Source: Patiria miniata | Taxonomy: Eukaryota > Echinodermata > Asteroidea > Valvatida > Asterinidae | NCBI RefSeq assembly: GCF_015706575.1 | Contig: NW_024037064.1 | Span: 2,541,427 to 2,605,426, forward strand | Length of the DNA stretch: 64,000 nucleotides | Direction of reading: 5' to 3' | Part shown: one piece after another, positions 1-11,686 of the stretch | Numbering within the stretch: the first letter of the stretch is position 1 | Layout: every line of letters begins with the position of its first letter | Position numbers and translations under genes: made by a program | Notes under the pieces: generated by a model | What the model saw: only the letters and a program-made list of their open reading frames with translations | The model's database searches: none | Told to the model about the DNA's origin: nothing

Positions 1-1231
1 CATGTGGTAATAACTACTGCTTAGAAGATATTAGTTCTGAGAAGAACTTGTCCTGCTTATTATCAACTTTGCTAAGTGGTTTTTGTTCTGTTTAGAACAG
101 TCCTGCTGTAAGTTCTAAAAGAACTTGTCTTTGGTCTCAACGTTTCGACTAGCCTGCTCTAGTCATCGTCAGGAGACTGAAGATAGTTGGAGATGCTACT
201 CCTTAAGTAAGAAAGAGATGGCAACATCGCATTTCTTGACGTTGAGGTGTCCAGAAAGCCAGACGGAAGTCTTGCTGGCAGTGTCTACCGCAAGCCCACC
301 CACACGGACAGATACCTGCACAGCAACTCTTTCCACCACCCAAGAATCAAGTCCTCCTTCAACCGAACCTTCGTCCGCAGAGCGTACAACGTCTGCGACG
401 ATGAACACGTACCTCAAGAACTTCATCACAGCACTGCAATGCAACGGATACCAGCCCAGCCAAGTCAAGACGCAAGACCCAAGAACCATTCCCGGCCGTA
501 GGGTCTCCTATACCCCAAGCCAACTAGTTAGGTCCCCTAGTTCCATCACCCTCCCCTACTTAGGCACCACTTCTCATCACATCTAGCGCATCCTCCAAAA
601 GCATGGAATTCGAGTCTTCCAAACAGCCCTTCTGAAGATGCAGAACCTGCTGACTTCACACAAGGATCGGTGTGACCCACAATGCAGACCTGGGGTGTAC
701 AGGATTCCATATCAAGGACCACCCAATCACCTGGAACCAAGCAGAACTACTCACTAGCATTGACCGCCGGTACCCCCGACGCATCAGAGAAGCCATCAAG
801 ATCATCAAGCATAACACTGTTCCCCAAGACATCGGTTTCCACATCAGCAACATCTGGCGCCCCATCCTCAAGTCCAAGTCCGATGGGTCTCCTATACCCT
901 AGGACAACTTAGGTTTAGTTCTCGCCTATGGGTCACCTATACCCTGAGCTCCTTCCCCTTTGCCCCCTCACAGTGTACTGACATGCTCCAGTGATCATCC
1001 AGCATCCTTCAGTCAACTTGCATCCTGTCTCAGCTTCACCGGTTTCGAGCTTCACCAGTTTGCATCCTTCTCACGCCTCACCGCACCCATCCTTATAACA
1101 TCGCATCATCGTTGGAATCCCTCATTCTCCTGACGACGAGCAGAGCATACTCACAAAAGAGATTTATTCACATGGTGCTACCGCAAACTTATTTTAGTAT
1201 CTTTCCACCATGCAAATCTTCAAATCTCATG
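1..1231 (+). mobile_element. Penelope-like element (PLE), degraded and incomplete
   Basis: The + strand retains pieces of a Penelope-type reverse transcriptase followed by a GIY-YIG endonuclease. Around 247-480 it reads DGSLAGSVYRKPTHTDRYLH, the typical end of a PLE RT. Around 560-690 a 'LGTTSHHI...KHGIRVF...PGVYRIP' stretch is the RT-endonuclease junction. Around 700-880 DHPITW and RRYPRRIREAI match the endonuclease tail. The first about 180 bases are a PLE terminal unit that recurs at 43.97-44.27 kb. The last part (about 1010-1231) is another terminal unit that recurs at 6.2-6.46 kb. PLEs are retroelements that insert by target-primed reverse transcription. This copy is a non-functional fossil with several internal losses; it may lie in an upstream intron of the NLR gene that follows. 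Confidence 0.85.
134..177 (-). ncRNA. Hammerhead-ribozyme-like motif in the PLE terminus
   Basis: Read on the - strand, the segment has GTCTC (stem I), CTGACGA (fits the CUGANGA core), one extra T, GACTAG/CTAGTC (perfect 6-bp stem II with a 6-nt loop), GAAA, a two-pair AC/GT stem III, T at the cleavage position, and GAGAC closing stem I. PLEs are known to carry hammerhead ribozymes with very short stem III in their terminal repeats. The extra base next to stem II departs from the standard core, so activity is uncertain. An identical 44-nt motif lies at 44079-44122 on the + strand. Confidence 0.6.
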
Positions 1232-1833
1232 TTCGATATTGTTTTCTTCTGCTTGCATTACCCCCTCCTCTTTTTTTGTTTGGGGGGGGGGGGTGGTATT
1301 GAGAAAGGTAAGGGAACAGGTCCTTATGCATCATTAAGTATGCCCATAGCACTGGAGATTAATAGGTAGGTGGATTTTGGTGATCATCCACACCCCAAAG
1401 AAGACATTTCTCGTGTTAAGACTTAAAAGTGACCTCGAAACAGCATTATATATTGGCAAAAGTTGCACTTTCATCGTGCATATGATCAAAATTTTCGCGT
1501 GCATTTCGTCACAGCTGTGTTGTGATCTCGGGGATGCGAAATTAAAATAATAATCCTGAATACCGGTACTTAAATTTTAATCCTAGGCAAAAGTGTACAT
1601 TTTGCCACACTAAATGGGAAACTAAAACTAATTCAATTTTTATGTGAAATAAAGTAACAAAAAATATTTTTAACAGGAGCGGAAAAAAAATTATAGGTGG
1701 TGCGAGGACTTGAAAATATAGACCAGCAGATTGTTAGGCTTTGTTGAACTGTAGCTTGAAAGAATAATTGTAATGAATCATGTTCATCAGTTCTCAAATG
1801 AATTACTCATTATAATTGTATGATTTGTTTTAG
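1232..1833. other. Non-coding gap before the NLR exon, probably intron
   Basis: AT-rich sequence with a poly-G run near 1280 and no open frame of interest. It ends in a pyrimidine-rich stretch and TAG at 1831-1833 that fits a splice acceptor for the next exon. Confidence 0.4.
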
Positions 1834-4061
1834 AAATCACCGGACTCCAGGGGCCGGTTACCTTTGAGGATTTACAACAGGAAATTATCGACAGCTACAA
1901 GCAAACTGCAATGACTATTCCTGTACACCCTGCACTGCAGACACGTCATGTGGGTATTGAGGAATTCTTTGTTCCTCTCCATCTAATAAAGAACATTCCA
2001 GGCAAAACAAAATCAGAGAGGTCGGTGACATTACCAGAACGAGATAAAGTGCACATAACTCTCAATTCATTGGATGATTTGTTAAATCCAGAAGTTGTTA
2101 AGGAAATCAAGATTCTTCTTATTGGTGGGGCCGGGACGGGTAAATCAACCCTGTTAGTGAAGGTTGCAAACTTGTGCATCACACTCAGTTCAAAACCCCT
2201 TCTTGGTAGATTCGATCTTGTGCTTTGGATAAAGCTGAGGCAAATGCAGCAATCCAGTTGCGTCTTGGATGCCATATTTGACCAAATTCTAGTACGAAAC
2301 ACCAAACTGACAAAACACATAGTGAAAGGGTTTATTGCTGATCATGAATCACGCATTGCTTTGCTGTTGGACGGAGTAGATGAAATTGCGTCTCATGTTT
2401 TGCAATCTAAGGAGGGCGTGTACAGGGTTCAGGATATCTTACACAACAGAGTCCTTACAAAAAGTTTTGTGCTGGTCACCACCCGACCACACATGGTCGA
2501 ATCAGTACTCAGGTGTCACCCAAAATTTGCCCAGGTGGAAACAACTGGCTTCAATCCACAAGACAGAGATCAGTACATCAGATTAAACCTTCCTGATGAT
2601 GCTGACATGGGAAAGGCATTGGTTTCATATCTGAAAACCAATCAACATCTATGGGAATTGTCTGCAGTTCCAATCGTTTCCCAGATGATGTGCCTTGTTT
2701 GGAAGAATCAAAAGTCATTGCCTGAGAGAATTACTGAGCTGTTTGCAAAATTTGCAGAGGTTCTTTTCATTCGCCGCAATGAAGAAATGGGTGATCAGCA
2801 CATGATGTCCATCATTGACGACTTGGGGCGTGTTGCATTGCAAGGGTTACTAGACTCTAGCGGGGAAAGACTCGTGTTTGATGAAACTGAATTTCAGAAT
2901 TGTCAGTCTTCCTTCGCTGAGGGTTGTCATGTGGGTTTTGTTCAACGTGAAATGTTCACATGTGGTCTGGATTTAAAAGTGCTGGTCACTTTCCCCCACA
3001 AGTCCATCCAAGAATACTTTGCAGCGTGTCACCTGGAAAAATTGCTAGAAGATGACGAAAACAATTTCCGTCATCAGTTGAAGCAGATTGGAGAAGGCAA
3101 TGTTCTTGCGATGGAATACCTGCTGAGATTTTGTTGCGGTAGATCAAGGCCGGCTGCTGGTCTGATTCTGGATCACATACGAGAGATGCAAGGTGACGAG
3201 AAGAAACTGCAGAGATTGGCTCGGTTGTTTTTGTCTGAATCTGGTTCAGAAGAGTTGGCTACCAAACTAGTCAGACCAACTGTGGTAGACTGCAACAGTA
3301 ACGAAGACCTGAAATCACTGAGCTACTACTTACAGCATGTCACTCCGCCACTTGAAGGTACATGTTTTTCCATGCATGTAAGAAAGCAGGTGCTTACCCT
3401 TCTCAAGGGAATTCTTCTGAGTGACAGCATGGAGTCAGCTAGGCTGATAGATGTTTACTACTACTTGCCTGAGCAGGAGGAGGAGGAGTTTAACCTTCTT
3501 GAGGAAACACTTGGTGAGGTAGATGAACAGCGCCGTGCTCAATTATACATTGTGGTTGGCATTGAGGCAAAGTCATGGTTTGATGTGGGGCGTGTATCAC
3601 ACAGCTTTTTCTGCATGCAGAAACAAATAGGCAGCCTTGGTTTGCATATGTTCCAACGATCACTGGATGAGGTTGTTGATCTATTGAAGGCACTGGAAGG
3701 ATGCAGGTTGTTTTCGCTCACTCTGTATGGCACCAACCTGCATGCACGGGTGGGAGATGTCAGCCACATCCTGTCATCCCTTATAATCTTGCAGCTCAGT
3801 GCATGCACGTTGGTAGATGATGATGTGAAGGACCTGATCAGCATCCTTCCTGCTGGGCATGGTTTAGAATGGCTTCAGCTTGATGGCAATGCATTCAGTT
3901 TGGATGCAGTGAGGGCTCTCACCCATCATCTCCAAGGTCTCCCTGAGTTGATTGGGTTGTTACTTCGTAACATCAGTCTCCATGCTGTGCTCGTCAAACA
4001 AGTTGTCAGTCAAAACCTCCCTCACCTGAAGGAAACAAAAGAGGGAGATTTCCGAGCCTAA
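1834..4061 (+). CDS. NACHT-LRR (NLR-type) receptor, long terminal exon
   Basis: The reading frame is open from a likely acceptor (TTGTTTTAG ending at 1833) through the first ATG at 1911 to TAA at 4059-4061. From that ATG it gives 716 residues, with about 25 more upstream. Counting from the ATG, Walker A is GGAGTGKST at 72-80, Walker B LLLDGVDE at 151-158 and a sensor-like VLVTTRP at 187-193, which defines a NACHT P-loop NTPase. A helical middle region follows, and the last about 110 residues contain degenerate leucine-rich repeats (LEWLQLDGNAF, then LPELIGLLLRN). Invertebrate NLRs of this type are cytosolic sensors that oligomerise through NACHT. The effector domain (Death, CARD or similar) is not in this exon, so upstream exons must lie outside the window or be unrecognised. 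There are no internal stops, so the exon looks intact. The ATG at 1911 may be internal rather than the true start. Confidence 0.88.
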
Positions 4062-6143
4062 ATAATCTCCCACCAAGTCATAACTCTCACCCTGTTCCCT
4101 ATGAATGCACCACGCTCTCAAGGCACATTCAATTGAAACAAGTAGCATGTATCATGGGTCATTTTATGTAAAATCAATGCTCTGCAACCCCCTCCCCCCC
4201 CCCCCCCGCAAAAAAACTAACAATCAATAACAACAAAAACTATATTTTCAGAGGACAATAGGGGCTCGATAATGAATAGATAAGTCAACAAACAGGTTTC
4301 AATACAAATAGATGTATTCGGAATCCTCTTACATTATGAATACAAATATACCCAGCATAGTTGTTCATTCTACTGAACCCCCACCCCCCCCCCCCCCAAA
4401 AAAAAAAAAAAACAAATTTTCAATCCATCAATTAATCACTCAATCAATGTGAAAAGTCAATCAACAATTCCTGTACAAAATGATTCATTGAAATCTTCAA
4501 ACATAATAGCACTGTACTAAGCATTCTGGGTGTCACTTGAAAGTGATATTAAATTGACCTTGTATCTTGGGTGACCTCTGAGTACTATTATAAATCCACA
4601 ATCTAATCGTCAATTAAACAGGAGAATCCACCTCTCCTTTCCATTTCTTTTGAAAAATATCTTGTATCGCATCATCTTAGGGAAAAGTTGTGTGAGATGT
4701 CTTCAACTTTTGTGACAAAGGCCTCCTCCTACCCTGTTATCCGATCAATGTAGTAATATGGCATTCAAACAAACTAATGTGACCACACGCAAATGGCTGC
4801 ACGACACCCTTTCATAGACCAGTGCTGTGCAAAACTTAGTATACAGAATAATACCCCAAACCTCGGGTACTTTTGAATTGTTTTGCGTTTGCCTTATGTA
4901 CAAATTCGGAAAATTCTTGCAACTTCACGCCTTTTAAACAGACGTTTCTTTTGAGTGTTTGTGCTTCATTCTTTATCAAATCCTTTCTGTACATTAATGT
5001 AAATTATGCATAAAATGGCAAAAATTAAGATTCCAGTTTGCTAACTTTTGTAAAGATCTTTAACCTTGACTGTTTATGTAATAAACCTTTAAAGTGGTGC
5101 AGTTGTGTAAGGACAGTATAACGTGGATTTTGTTTACTATTCAACTATAGGCCTATGTCCATATTGAGAGTTACTAAACCAGTGTTCATACTGTCAAACA
5201 ATTCATGTATAATATATAGGCCTACATGTAGAGTGTTGCATTGCCAAATGACGCATTTTTGTCAGAAGACAGTCATGTTTGCTCATTCAGGACCAATCAT
5301 TGCAATTGTTGTATATGCAAAAATGTTTCTGTGTTTCTGATTATGTTGAAATAGGTACAAGTGGACAATTTGCTTGTTTTTATCATTGCAAGCCTCTTCA
5401 ACGTATTGATTGACACTAGATTTGTTTGTTCCAAGTATGATCAATTTTCTCGTACCAAAAATGACATTTTTGTTTCTAACAGTTTTGATATTTTGCATTC
5501 ATCCCAAAAGTAACCTACCGAATTGTAATCAAAAAGCTCACTTGGATTAAAGATCGTACTGGTACTAAACACCCTGTGAAATTATTCCGTCTGGCTTGCT
5601 GTCATTAAGAAGAAATCAAGAAATGTAGGTGATTTCCAATGATAAGTCAATTGACTGATTTGCAAAATAAGAAATCTTATAAATCGCGTTTATTAATCAA
5701 AGTTTGTGCATGGATATTTCACTATTTTCTTGAAATATCCAAAGCTTCAACATGTTAGGTTTTGAGTATTCTTCTGTGCAACAGTGATGATATTACATGT
5801 ATTGGAAACGAACAAAATGCATGAAATACAAATGTTCCCATATGCCTTTAAGCCATGGTTTACAAACTACATAATTGTGATTTTTATCTTGTGATAATTA
5901 ATGTGCAACTCTGTAAGATAAGGTCATCACTCGGACACGGACTCCAAGTCAAGATAATCTGCTGACTTCTGGATAGTTTGGTTTCAGTCATAAAAATAAA
6001 CCACAAAGGAGAACTGACTCGGTGCATTATAATAACGTGAAAGTTGAACAAAGAAATTGACTGGAGCTGGTTTGATACCTCCGGGTTCCTGTTCCGGTAC
6101 GGTAATCCGGAACGGTCATCTTGCTGCAGTCAATTTGTTTACT
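4062..6143. other. NLR 3' flank, probable 3' UTR and intergenic DNA
   Basis: No coding region is supported. There are poly-C/poly-A tracts near 4185-4205 and 4381-4412. AATAAA at 5080-5085 is a plausible polyadenylation signal about 1.0 kb after the NLR stop. The rest is AT-rich. Confidence 0.4.
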
Positions 6144-6157
6144 TAACTTGAAAATAA

Positions 6158-6464
6158 GATTTGAAGGTTTGCATGGTGGAAGATACTAAGACGAGATAAG
6201 TTTGCGGTAGCACCAAGTGAATAAATCAGTCAACTTGCATCCTTCTCAGCTTCACCGGTTTCGAGCTTCACCAGTTTGCATCCTTCTCACGCCTCACCGC
6301 ACCCATCCTTATAACATCGCATCATTGTTGGAATCCCTCATTCTCCTGACAACGGGCAGAGCATACTGTTCGAGACGTTGAGTCCCTCCGGTTCTTTTCA
6401 GAACCACACATACTCACAAAAGAGATTTATTCACATGGTGCTACCGCAAACTTATCTTGTCTTA
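6158..6464. mobile_element. Solo PLE terminal unit with 14-bp flanking repeat
   Basis: A 307-bp insert is flanked by TAACTTGAAAATAA at 6144-6157 and again at 6465-6478, consistent with a target duplication. Its ends are inverted copies of each other (about 6190-6226 against 6427-6464). The middle matches the terminal unit at about 1010-1200, including a degenerate hammerhead-like stretch near 6349-6386. No protein-coding part is present. Confidence 0.75.
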
Positions 6465-8179
6465 TAACTTGAAAATAAAAATTAAATATCTGATATTTGC
6501 ACGGTTTGGCGGAAGTAAGTTTATTGGTTAACTATGAGTAGAGAAATGTTGGAATTTGTAAGTCATTTGTTATTATTTGTCTTCTTTTGTTTTTCCAGAT
6601 ATTTTGGGCAAAGTTTAAGACGTCCAGGATTGTTATTTGACATTGTGTACTTTGTATGATTATTATCGTGTAATAAATCATTGCATGCAATGACTTGAGT
6701 CAATCAAGGAGAAATCTTTGAGGTTAGATGATTGTTGTGTTAGGCCTCCATTCCTCCCTCAGTGATGGACCAATCTTCCGCCTCTGAATTCTACAGCTGG
6801 GTCACCACTTGGGTTTTGTAATCAGGCAGCCTGGCTTCATAATGAAGATATCAAAAGAAATTCCTTAGAAAATATATCAACACAATCACAAATTTACTTC
6901 ATGCAATTACAAAAAAATGATTAGACAGCTAAATCACTGATGGATCCAGAAGCATTTATTGTTGGGGGATTAAGAAATAGCCGACAGGCCAATTGTTGCC
7001 AATTCCTTATGTGGAGGGGCGGGGCTAGATCGTATTTTATGGGAGGGGTGCAGTGTTTCCTTTCTTTTCATTATTTGTATTATCAAGTGGCAACGGGGAT
7101 GAATAGACTACAATTTCGTATAAAAAAACAATCGTCTTCACTTGTTCCCTGGTGGATTATCTTAAGAGGCATTTCTGGTGGCCCCCACTTCGGTCTGCAA
7201 GAAGACGGCTTCTTTGATTAATTCAAGACAACTTTAAATAAGTTGAAGTTGTCTTGAATTATTCATTGTTTCATTACATTGTTTTGGTGTGGACCTGTTC
7301 TGTTTTGCTGTTGTGGGCTTAGCGACACCACGGTGACTCTTATTTGAAAACAAAAAGCCTTTTAAATATTTTTCTAGCACCCAATGAACACCACAAAATA
7401 GAACTTTACCAATCAACCCCCCCCCCCCCCCCCCATTCAATTCATCCCCCTTTCATGAATGAACGATACTTGTTGTCTAGGCCCCACTACCAAAAAACAA
7501 CTCAACTTTAAAGAACAAAACGCACTTTTTGTTTGAATTCCCTAGTCCCTTAATATAAGCTGTCTATATTATTTATGGTTGGAGGTGGGGTTATCAGAGG
7601 ACAAGTTAATTTCGCCGCAATCCAAAGCCCGCCCTCTATGGCTGAATTTATTAAATAGAGGAATATAGATATTAAATATTAAATATTGAATGGAGGAATA
7701 TTATTGAAATAGAGGAATATGGACATCGCAACACTCTAAAAATGTCATTGGGTGTCGTGAGGGGGGGGGGAGGGAGGGAGGGGACCGCAGTCCAATTTGC
7801 ATATACATTCCGCTCAGTCCTGGCTATACCAAATTAATGGTAGGGGTGAACCATCGATCACTACAAAAATTAGGGGACTCAGTTCAAAATAAAAAAATCT
7901 AAGCAAACTATTGAAGACGATCTTGTTCTTAGATACATGTCTCCAATATTGTTTTATAAAATTTGAGAGAATTTGTAAAGATGGTATGCAAAAATTGTGA
8001 GTAAGAAAAAAACCCCGACTTTTACTCCCAAGCTAAAAGAAACTGAAATACACCCTACAAAATATTGCCGGGTAGTTTCAGCGATAAGAAAGGCGCGGCG
8101 CTGCAGAAATAACTGGTTCGCACCTCTCATCAATGCTTTTGAAATCATTGCAATATTACAGGAACCAGGGAATGTGCTC
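6465..8179. other. Gap without recognised gene
   Basis: AT-rich DNA with a poly-C run near 7419-7433, a strong hairpin at 7219-7261 and a G-rich run near 7760. No open frame here has protein-like features. Confidence 0.4.
7219..7261. repeat. Perfect 16-bp inverted repeat (hairpin)
   Basis: TAATTCAAGACAACTT is followed by an 11-base loop and its exact reverse complement. There is no T-run after it and no clear duplication beside it, so its role is unknown. Confidence 0.7.
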
Positions 8180-8269
8180 ACCAACCAGTCTCACGTGATT
8201 CGTTGCGCGTTCGTAAATTGGCGGGGCACGTATGGTGGAGGACTTCGAGAGAACGTCACAACAGTCGAA
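8180..8269 (+). other. Candidate first exon or promoter (CpG-rich, with splice donor)
   Basis: A CpG-rich patch stands out from AT-rich surroundings. It contains CACGTG, an ATG at 8232, and ends in a good donor (GAA|GTAAGT, exon end 8269). One frame into the junction is phase 0 (..RENVTTVE) and would join in frame to the candidate exon at 11597. The ATG frame would hit a stop soon after that join. No homology is recognised. Confidence 0.25.
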
Positions 8270-8967
8270 GTAAGTTTGACAATTTTGGCCTGAAAAGTTA
8301 ACCATTTGGCCTTAAAAAGTTAGGTAGAAGTGACTGAACTACTGAAGATTCTTCTGAAGTTGATGCAGTGGAAAACACGGTTCGAAATCCTAAGTTTTTA
8401 AAGAAGGAATTCTGTCAGTTATTTTCTCCATTTTCTGAGAATCTGAAAATGGGCGTGGTTTCAGAATTTTGACTGCGGAGGGGGGAAGCAACGGGTTATA
8501 TGGAAGGGGGCAGGAGGGGCACAAGGATAAAATAAACATTTATGACATTTGTAATGCGTGCTGGGCATGGATAAAAAACAGGAAAATCCCCAGACTTGTC
8601 TTTTTTATTGAAGTTCAAATTTGGCAGTGGGAGTATATTTAGCCGGTGCCGAGTTTCTTGAAGCAAACGATATTTTGCCGGATAGGCACTGAACATGCGC
8701 AGTGACTTAGACATTTTTACCATGATAAATGTTAGTCTGGTTCCACACCAACATTGTCATTGTGACTTTGTATTCACGAGACGGAATCAGACCATTTTAC
8801 AATTTGGGACTTTTTGGACTTTATTTCCCTTTAATTAAAAAAAAATCATTCAGAGCCAAGAATTAGAAAAAGAAAATCGGTATTAATTAAATGTCGGAGT
8901 TCGAGTCGATTTAAAATAATAAAAGAATATTCTTAATTTTTTGGGATGAATAAAAATTGAAAATGTT

Positions 8968-9052
8968 GAGAGATTGGAATCGAACCCTGCTGTGCTGGGG
9001 ATCTCTCACTCATAAGATTCACATGCTATCCACTAGGCCACAGGTCTTGCAC
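8968..9052 (-). repeat. tRNA-derived SINE head or tRNA pseudogene
   Basis: On the - strand both RNA polymerase III promoter boxes are perfect: box A TGGCCTAGTGG (9030-9040) and box B GGTTCGATTCC (8976-8986), about 43 bases apart. The acceptor stem and anticodon arm do not fold well, so this is more likely a SINE head or pseudogene than a working tRNA. Confidence 0.55.
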
Positions 9053-9247
9053 ATGCACAAACAATGTTGGTAATTCAATACATTTTATAATGTAGGCCTA
9101 CTTGTATACACATCAAAAGGGGGCGCTGTATAATCTATCTGGCTAAATATCGTTTACCGTACTGAAAGAAAGCCAGCTAAATCTAACCTGCTAAATTATT
9201 ATACACTTCCTTCAAATGTCTATTTTATTCGCCTGCATGTCTCTTGA

Positions 9248-11513
9248 TAGCCCCATAAATGTGGCCTATTTACTGGACTGCCTCCGTAAGGCCAAGCAAA
9301 AAAAAAATGTGTTTACGGTAACGGCCTGAGAAAAATCCAGGTAGGTAGGGAAAAATCCAGGTAGGTAGGGAAATAATTCTATTTTGTAATTTTTTTTTTC
9401 ATTTCAGTTCTGCATGCCCATGCATGTTCTTTCGCAAATAATTGTATAAAACCACTATTCAAGCATTGAAGATATTCAATCGATACATTTCAATCCAAAT
9501 TAATTTGTATCGTCGGCCAGGGTTCTCCCCAGGATTTTTTCAAACATGTGAAGGAAGATTTGCTGTGATCAACAACCCGAAAATGTTTGAACTTAAGAAG
9601 CTCTCTGGTGCATTTTAGAGCAAATCTGGGGGTCTTTATCTTAAGATTTGTTCTTGAAATTCAGAGGAGATCTTGTAGGTCACTAATATTTTTGTAATTA
9701 AAGAAAAAAAATCAAAATTGTTAACTTAAAAAAATTAACATTTCACAACCTGTGTTTCATTGCTTCCTAACTAGAAAAGTATGAATTACATTTACATGTA
9801 AGTTTCAAATTAAGAAATTAAGGTGGAGAAAAAAACAACTTTTGCTTCTGATTACATGCCTTTCAAAATAGCGTCAGTAGGTCGAAACATTATTTCGCCA
9901 ATTTTTTTGGGGTGCTGATTAATGGAGCATCATTCGTACTAATCATACAGCAAGGAATCATGTTTATTTTGTGCCTGGATTATTTTCATTTGCGCCACGA
10001 AAATTATCAAGACTGGCTATCAAAGGTGATTAAAACTTGCCTCACCTAATTAAAAATATATTTGAGGTCGGTGATTCCACTTTATGCTTAACATACATCA
10101 CGGCCGCTGGCACCACCAACATTCCGCCTGGCTGGCCGAACATTGCGCCGTGCTCACGGCCCACGTGGCCGAAAATCTTGCACTACTGCAGAAACACGCT
10201 ACGATGTTTCGCCACAAGTTCGAGCTTTGCAATCTCGTCATTTTAATAGAATACACAGAAAGTAAAGATCACATTCTGTGAATTAATTCGCAGAAATTCT
10301 CTTACTCCAGCGATGTTTGTTTGGTAATATTTTTACTTTCCAATTTCGGTCCACTACATCATCATGCTGTATGATACGAAGTATGGACCGGAGAGCTAGA
10401 GAGGCAGTAGTCACTGGTTCCGGTCCTTCATCATAGCATTGATTCCGTTAGCTGGCGAAGGGAACCAGTGTACCATACTGTATGTTAGCTGGGTGCTGCT
10501 GGTGGTCGACAGAACACATCATCGTGTGCATTTTGATCACACATGCATCAGAAAAACAGGATTTTGGTCAAGATTTTGAAATAATGGCGTATGTAACGAT
10601 CAAATTGTGCATTTTAATGGCGTGTATGATAATTATATTGCGCGTATCGGGGGCTAAAAAATGTGATCGGCATTTTTTTGTAGGCGTATTGGGCCGGCCG
10701 CAATTCCAGAGTATCGGGCCGACACGCAGTACGTACGTTTGTACGTGGGGAGAACCATGCCGTCCGTCAGCCAGCCAGGCGTACCGGTTCACCCCGATGC
10801 GTTTGTGCAAAAATAATCGTACTTCGTAGTTTGAGAATTCAAGTTTTGAGATCGTCGCGATTTTTGCACGTTTAACACAGGTATGTTTGTGTCAAATCAT
10901 GGTCAGATTCAAGTGTGGAAAATGTTTTTTGTTCGTGGCAAATAATTAAAAGTACTTGAAATGTTTGAAATTTGTCAATTATCAACCTTCAAAATGGCAA
11001 TAAAAAGTTTGAGGTCGGCAATTTGGCCGAAAAAATTCCAGGTCGGTCGGGTGACCGTAAACACACCATTTTTTTTGTTTGGCCTAAACATAAGCCACAC
11101 ATCCACGTGTACAAAAAACGTGTCGACTTTGCCAAATTTTGATTTTCACATTTAGGCTTACTTTGTAGGTTTTTTTTGCTTTAGAAGCATTCTCACCCTC
11201 TATATAGGCTAATCAGAGAGTGCTGCCTTTTTCAGATGTCTAATTTTTGTGAAATTTCATGTTGAAATTTTGATACGCAAACGTGTGCAAATGTATCTGG
11301 AAATTTCACGAAAAATGGACATCTGAAAAAGGCAGCACTTTCTGATTAGCCTATATAGAGGGTGAGAATGCTTCTAAAGCAAAAAAAAACCTACAAAGTA
11401 AGCCTAAATGTGAAAATCAAAATTTGGCAAAGTTGACACGTTTTCTGTACACATGGATGTGTGGCCTATGTTTACGGAGGCAGTCCAGTAAATAGGCCAC
11501 ATTTATGGGGCTA
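9248..11513. mobile_element. Palindromic DNA transposon (MITE) with 9-bp target duplication, split by a second element
   Basis: The ends are exact inverted repeats, TAGCCCCATAAATGTGGCC at 9248 and its complement ending at 11513. GTCTCTTGA flanks both sides (9239-9247 and 11514-11522). After removing the inner insertion (9290-11084 plus one TAA), the element is about 470 bp and nearly fully palindromic: the left arm resumes at 11088 and runs to about 11258, and the right arm runs about 11300-11513. The 9-bp duplication suggests a Merlin or Mutator relative. It has no transposase. Confidence 0.85.
9290..11084. mobile_element. Inner non-autonomous PIF/Harbinger-like element, TSD TAA
   Basis: Imperfect inverted ends begin GGCCAAGC..TGTGTTTACGG and end CCGTAAACACACC..GTTTGGCC. 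TAA lies on both sides (9287-9289 and 11085-11087), and removing the insert restores the arm of the outer palindrome. The 3-bp TWA target and GGCC ends match the six shorter MITEs in this window. The interior (about 1.8 kb) has internal inverted repeats and no recognisable transposase. Confidence 0.75.
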
Positions 11514-11596
11514 GTCTCTTGAATGTTCAATACTGAATGGTAGCTCTCACAAGTCTGCCATTGAAAACTGATAAGTTGCACTCTTGTTATTTACAG

Positions 11597-11686
11597 GTGG
11601 TTATCATGACAGTCAGACTCAGAGCCAATGAAGTGGATGCTGTCAAGAATGCTTATGTGAACCACGCAAAGCTGATCTTCAACTGA
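11597..11686 (+). CDS. Candidate terminal exon, unknown protein
   Basis: After a good acceptor (TGTTATTTACAG ending at 11596) a phase-0 frame of 29 codons, starting VVIMTVRLRANEVDAVKNAY, ends in TGA at 11684-11686. It joins in frame with one frame of the candidate exon ending at 8269, leaving a 3.3-kb intron filled by the SINE and the nested transposons. The family is not recognised and the stretch is short, so this could be chance. Confidence 0.3.
   Translation: MVIMTVRLRANEVDAVKNAYVNHAKLIFN

Noticed and set aside
6940-7221. 93-codon frame
   Set aside because: No domain, atypical composition and no splice context; it ends inside a hairpin.
8968-9052. Functional tRNA gene
   Set aside because: The promoter boxes are good but the acceptor and anticodon stems do not pair well.
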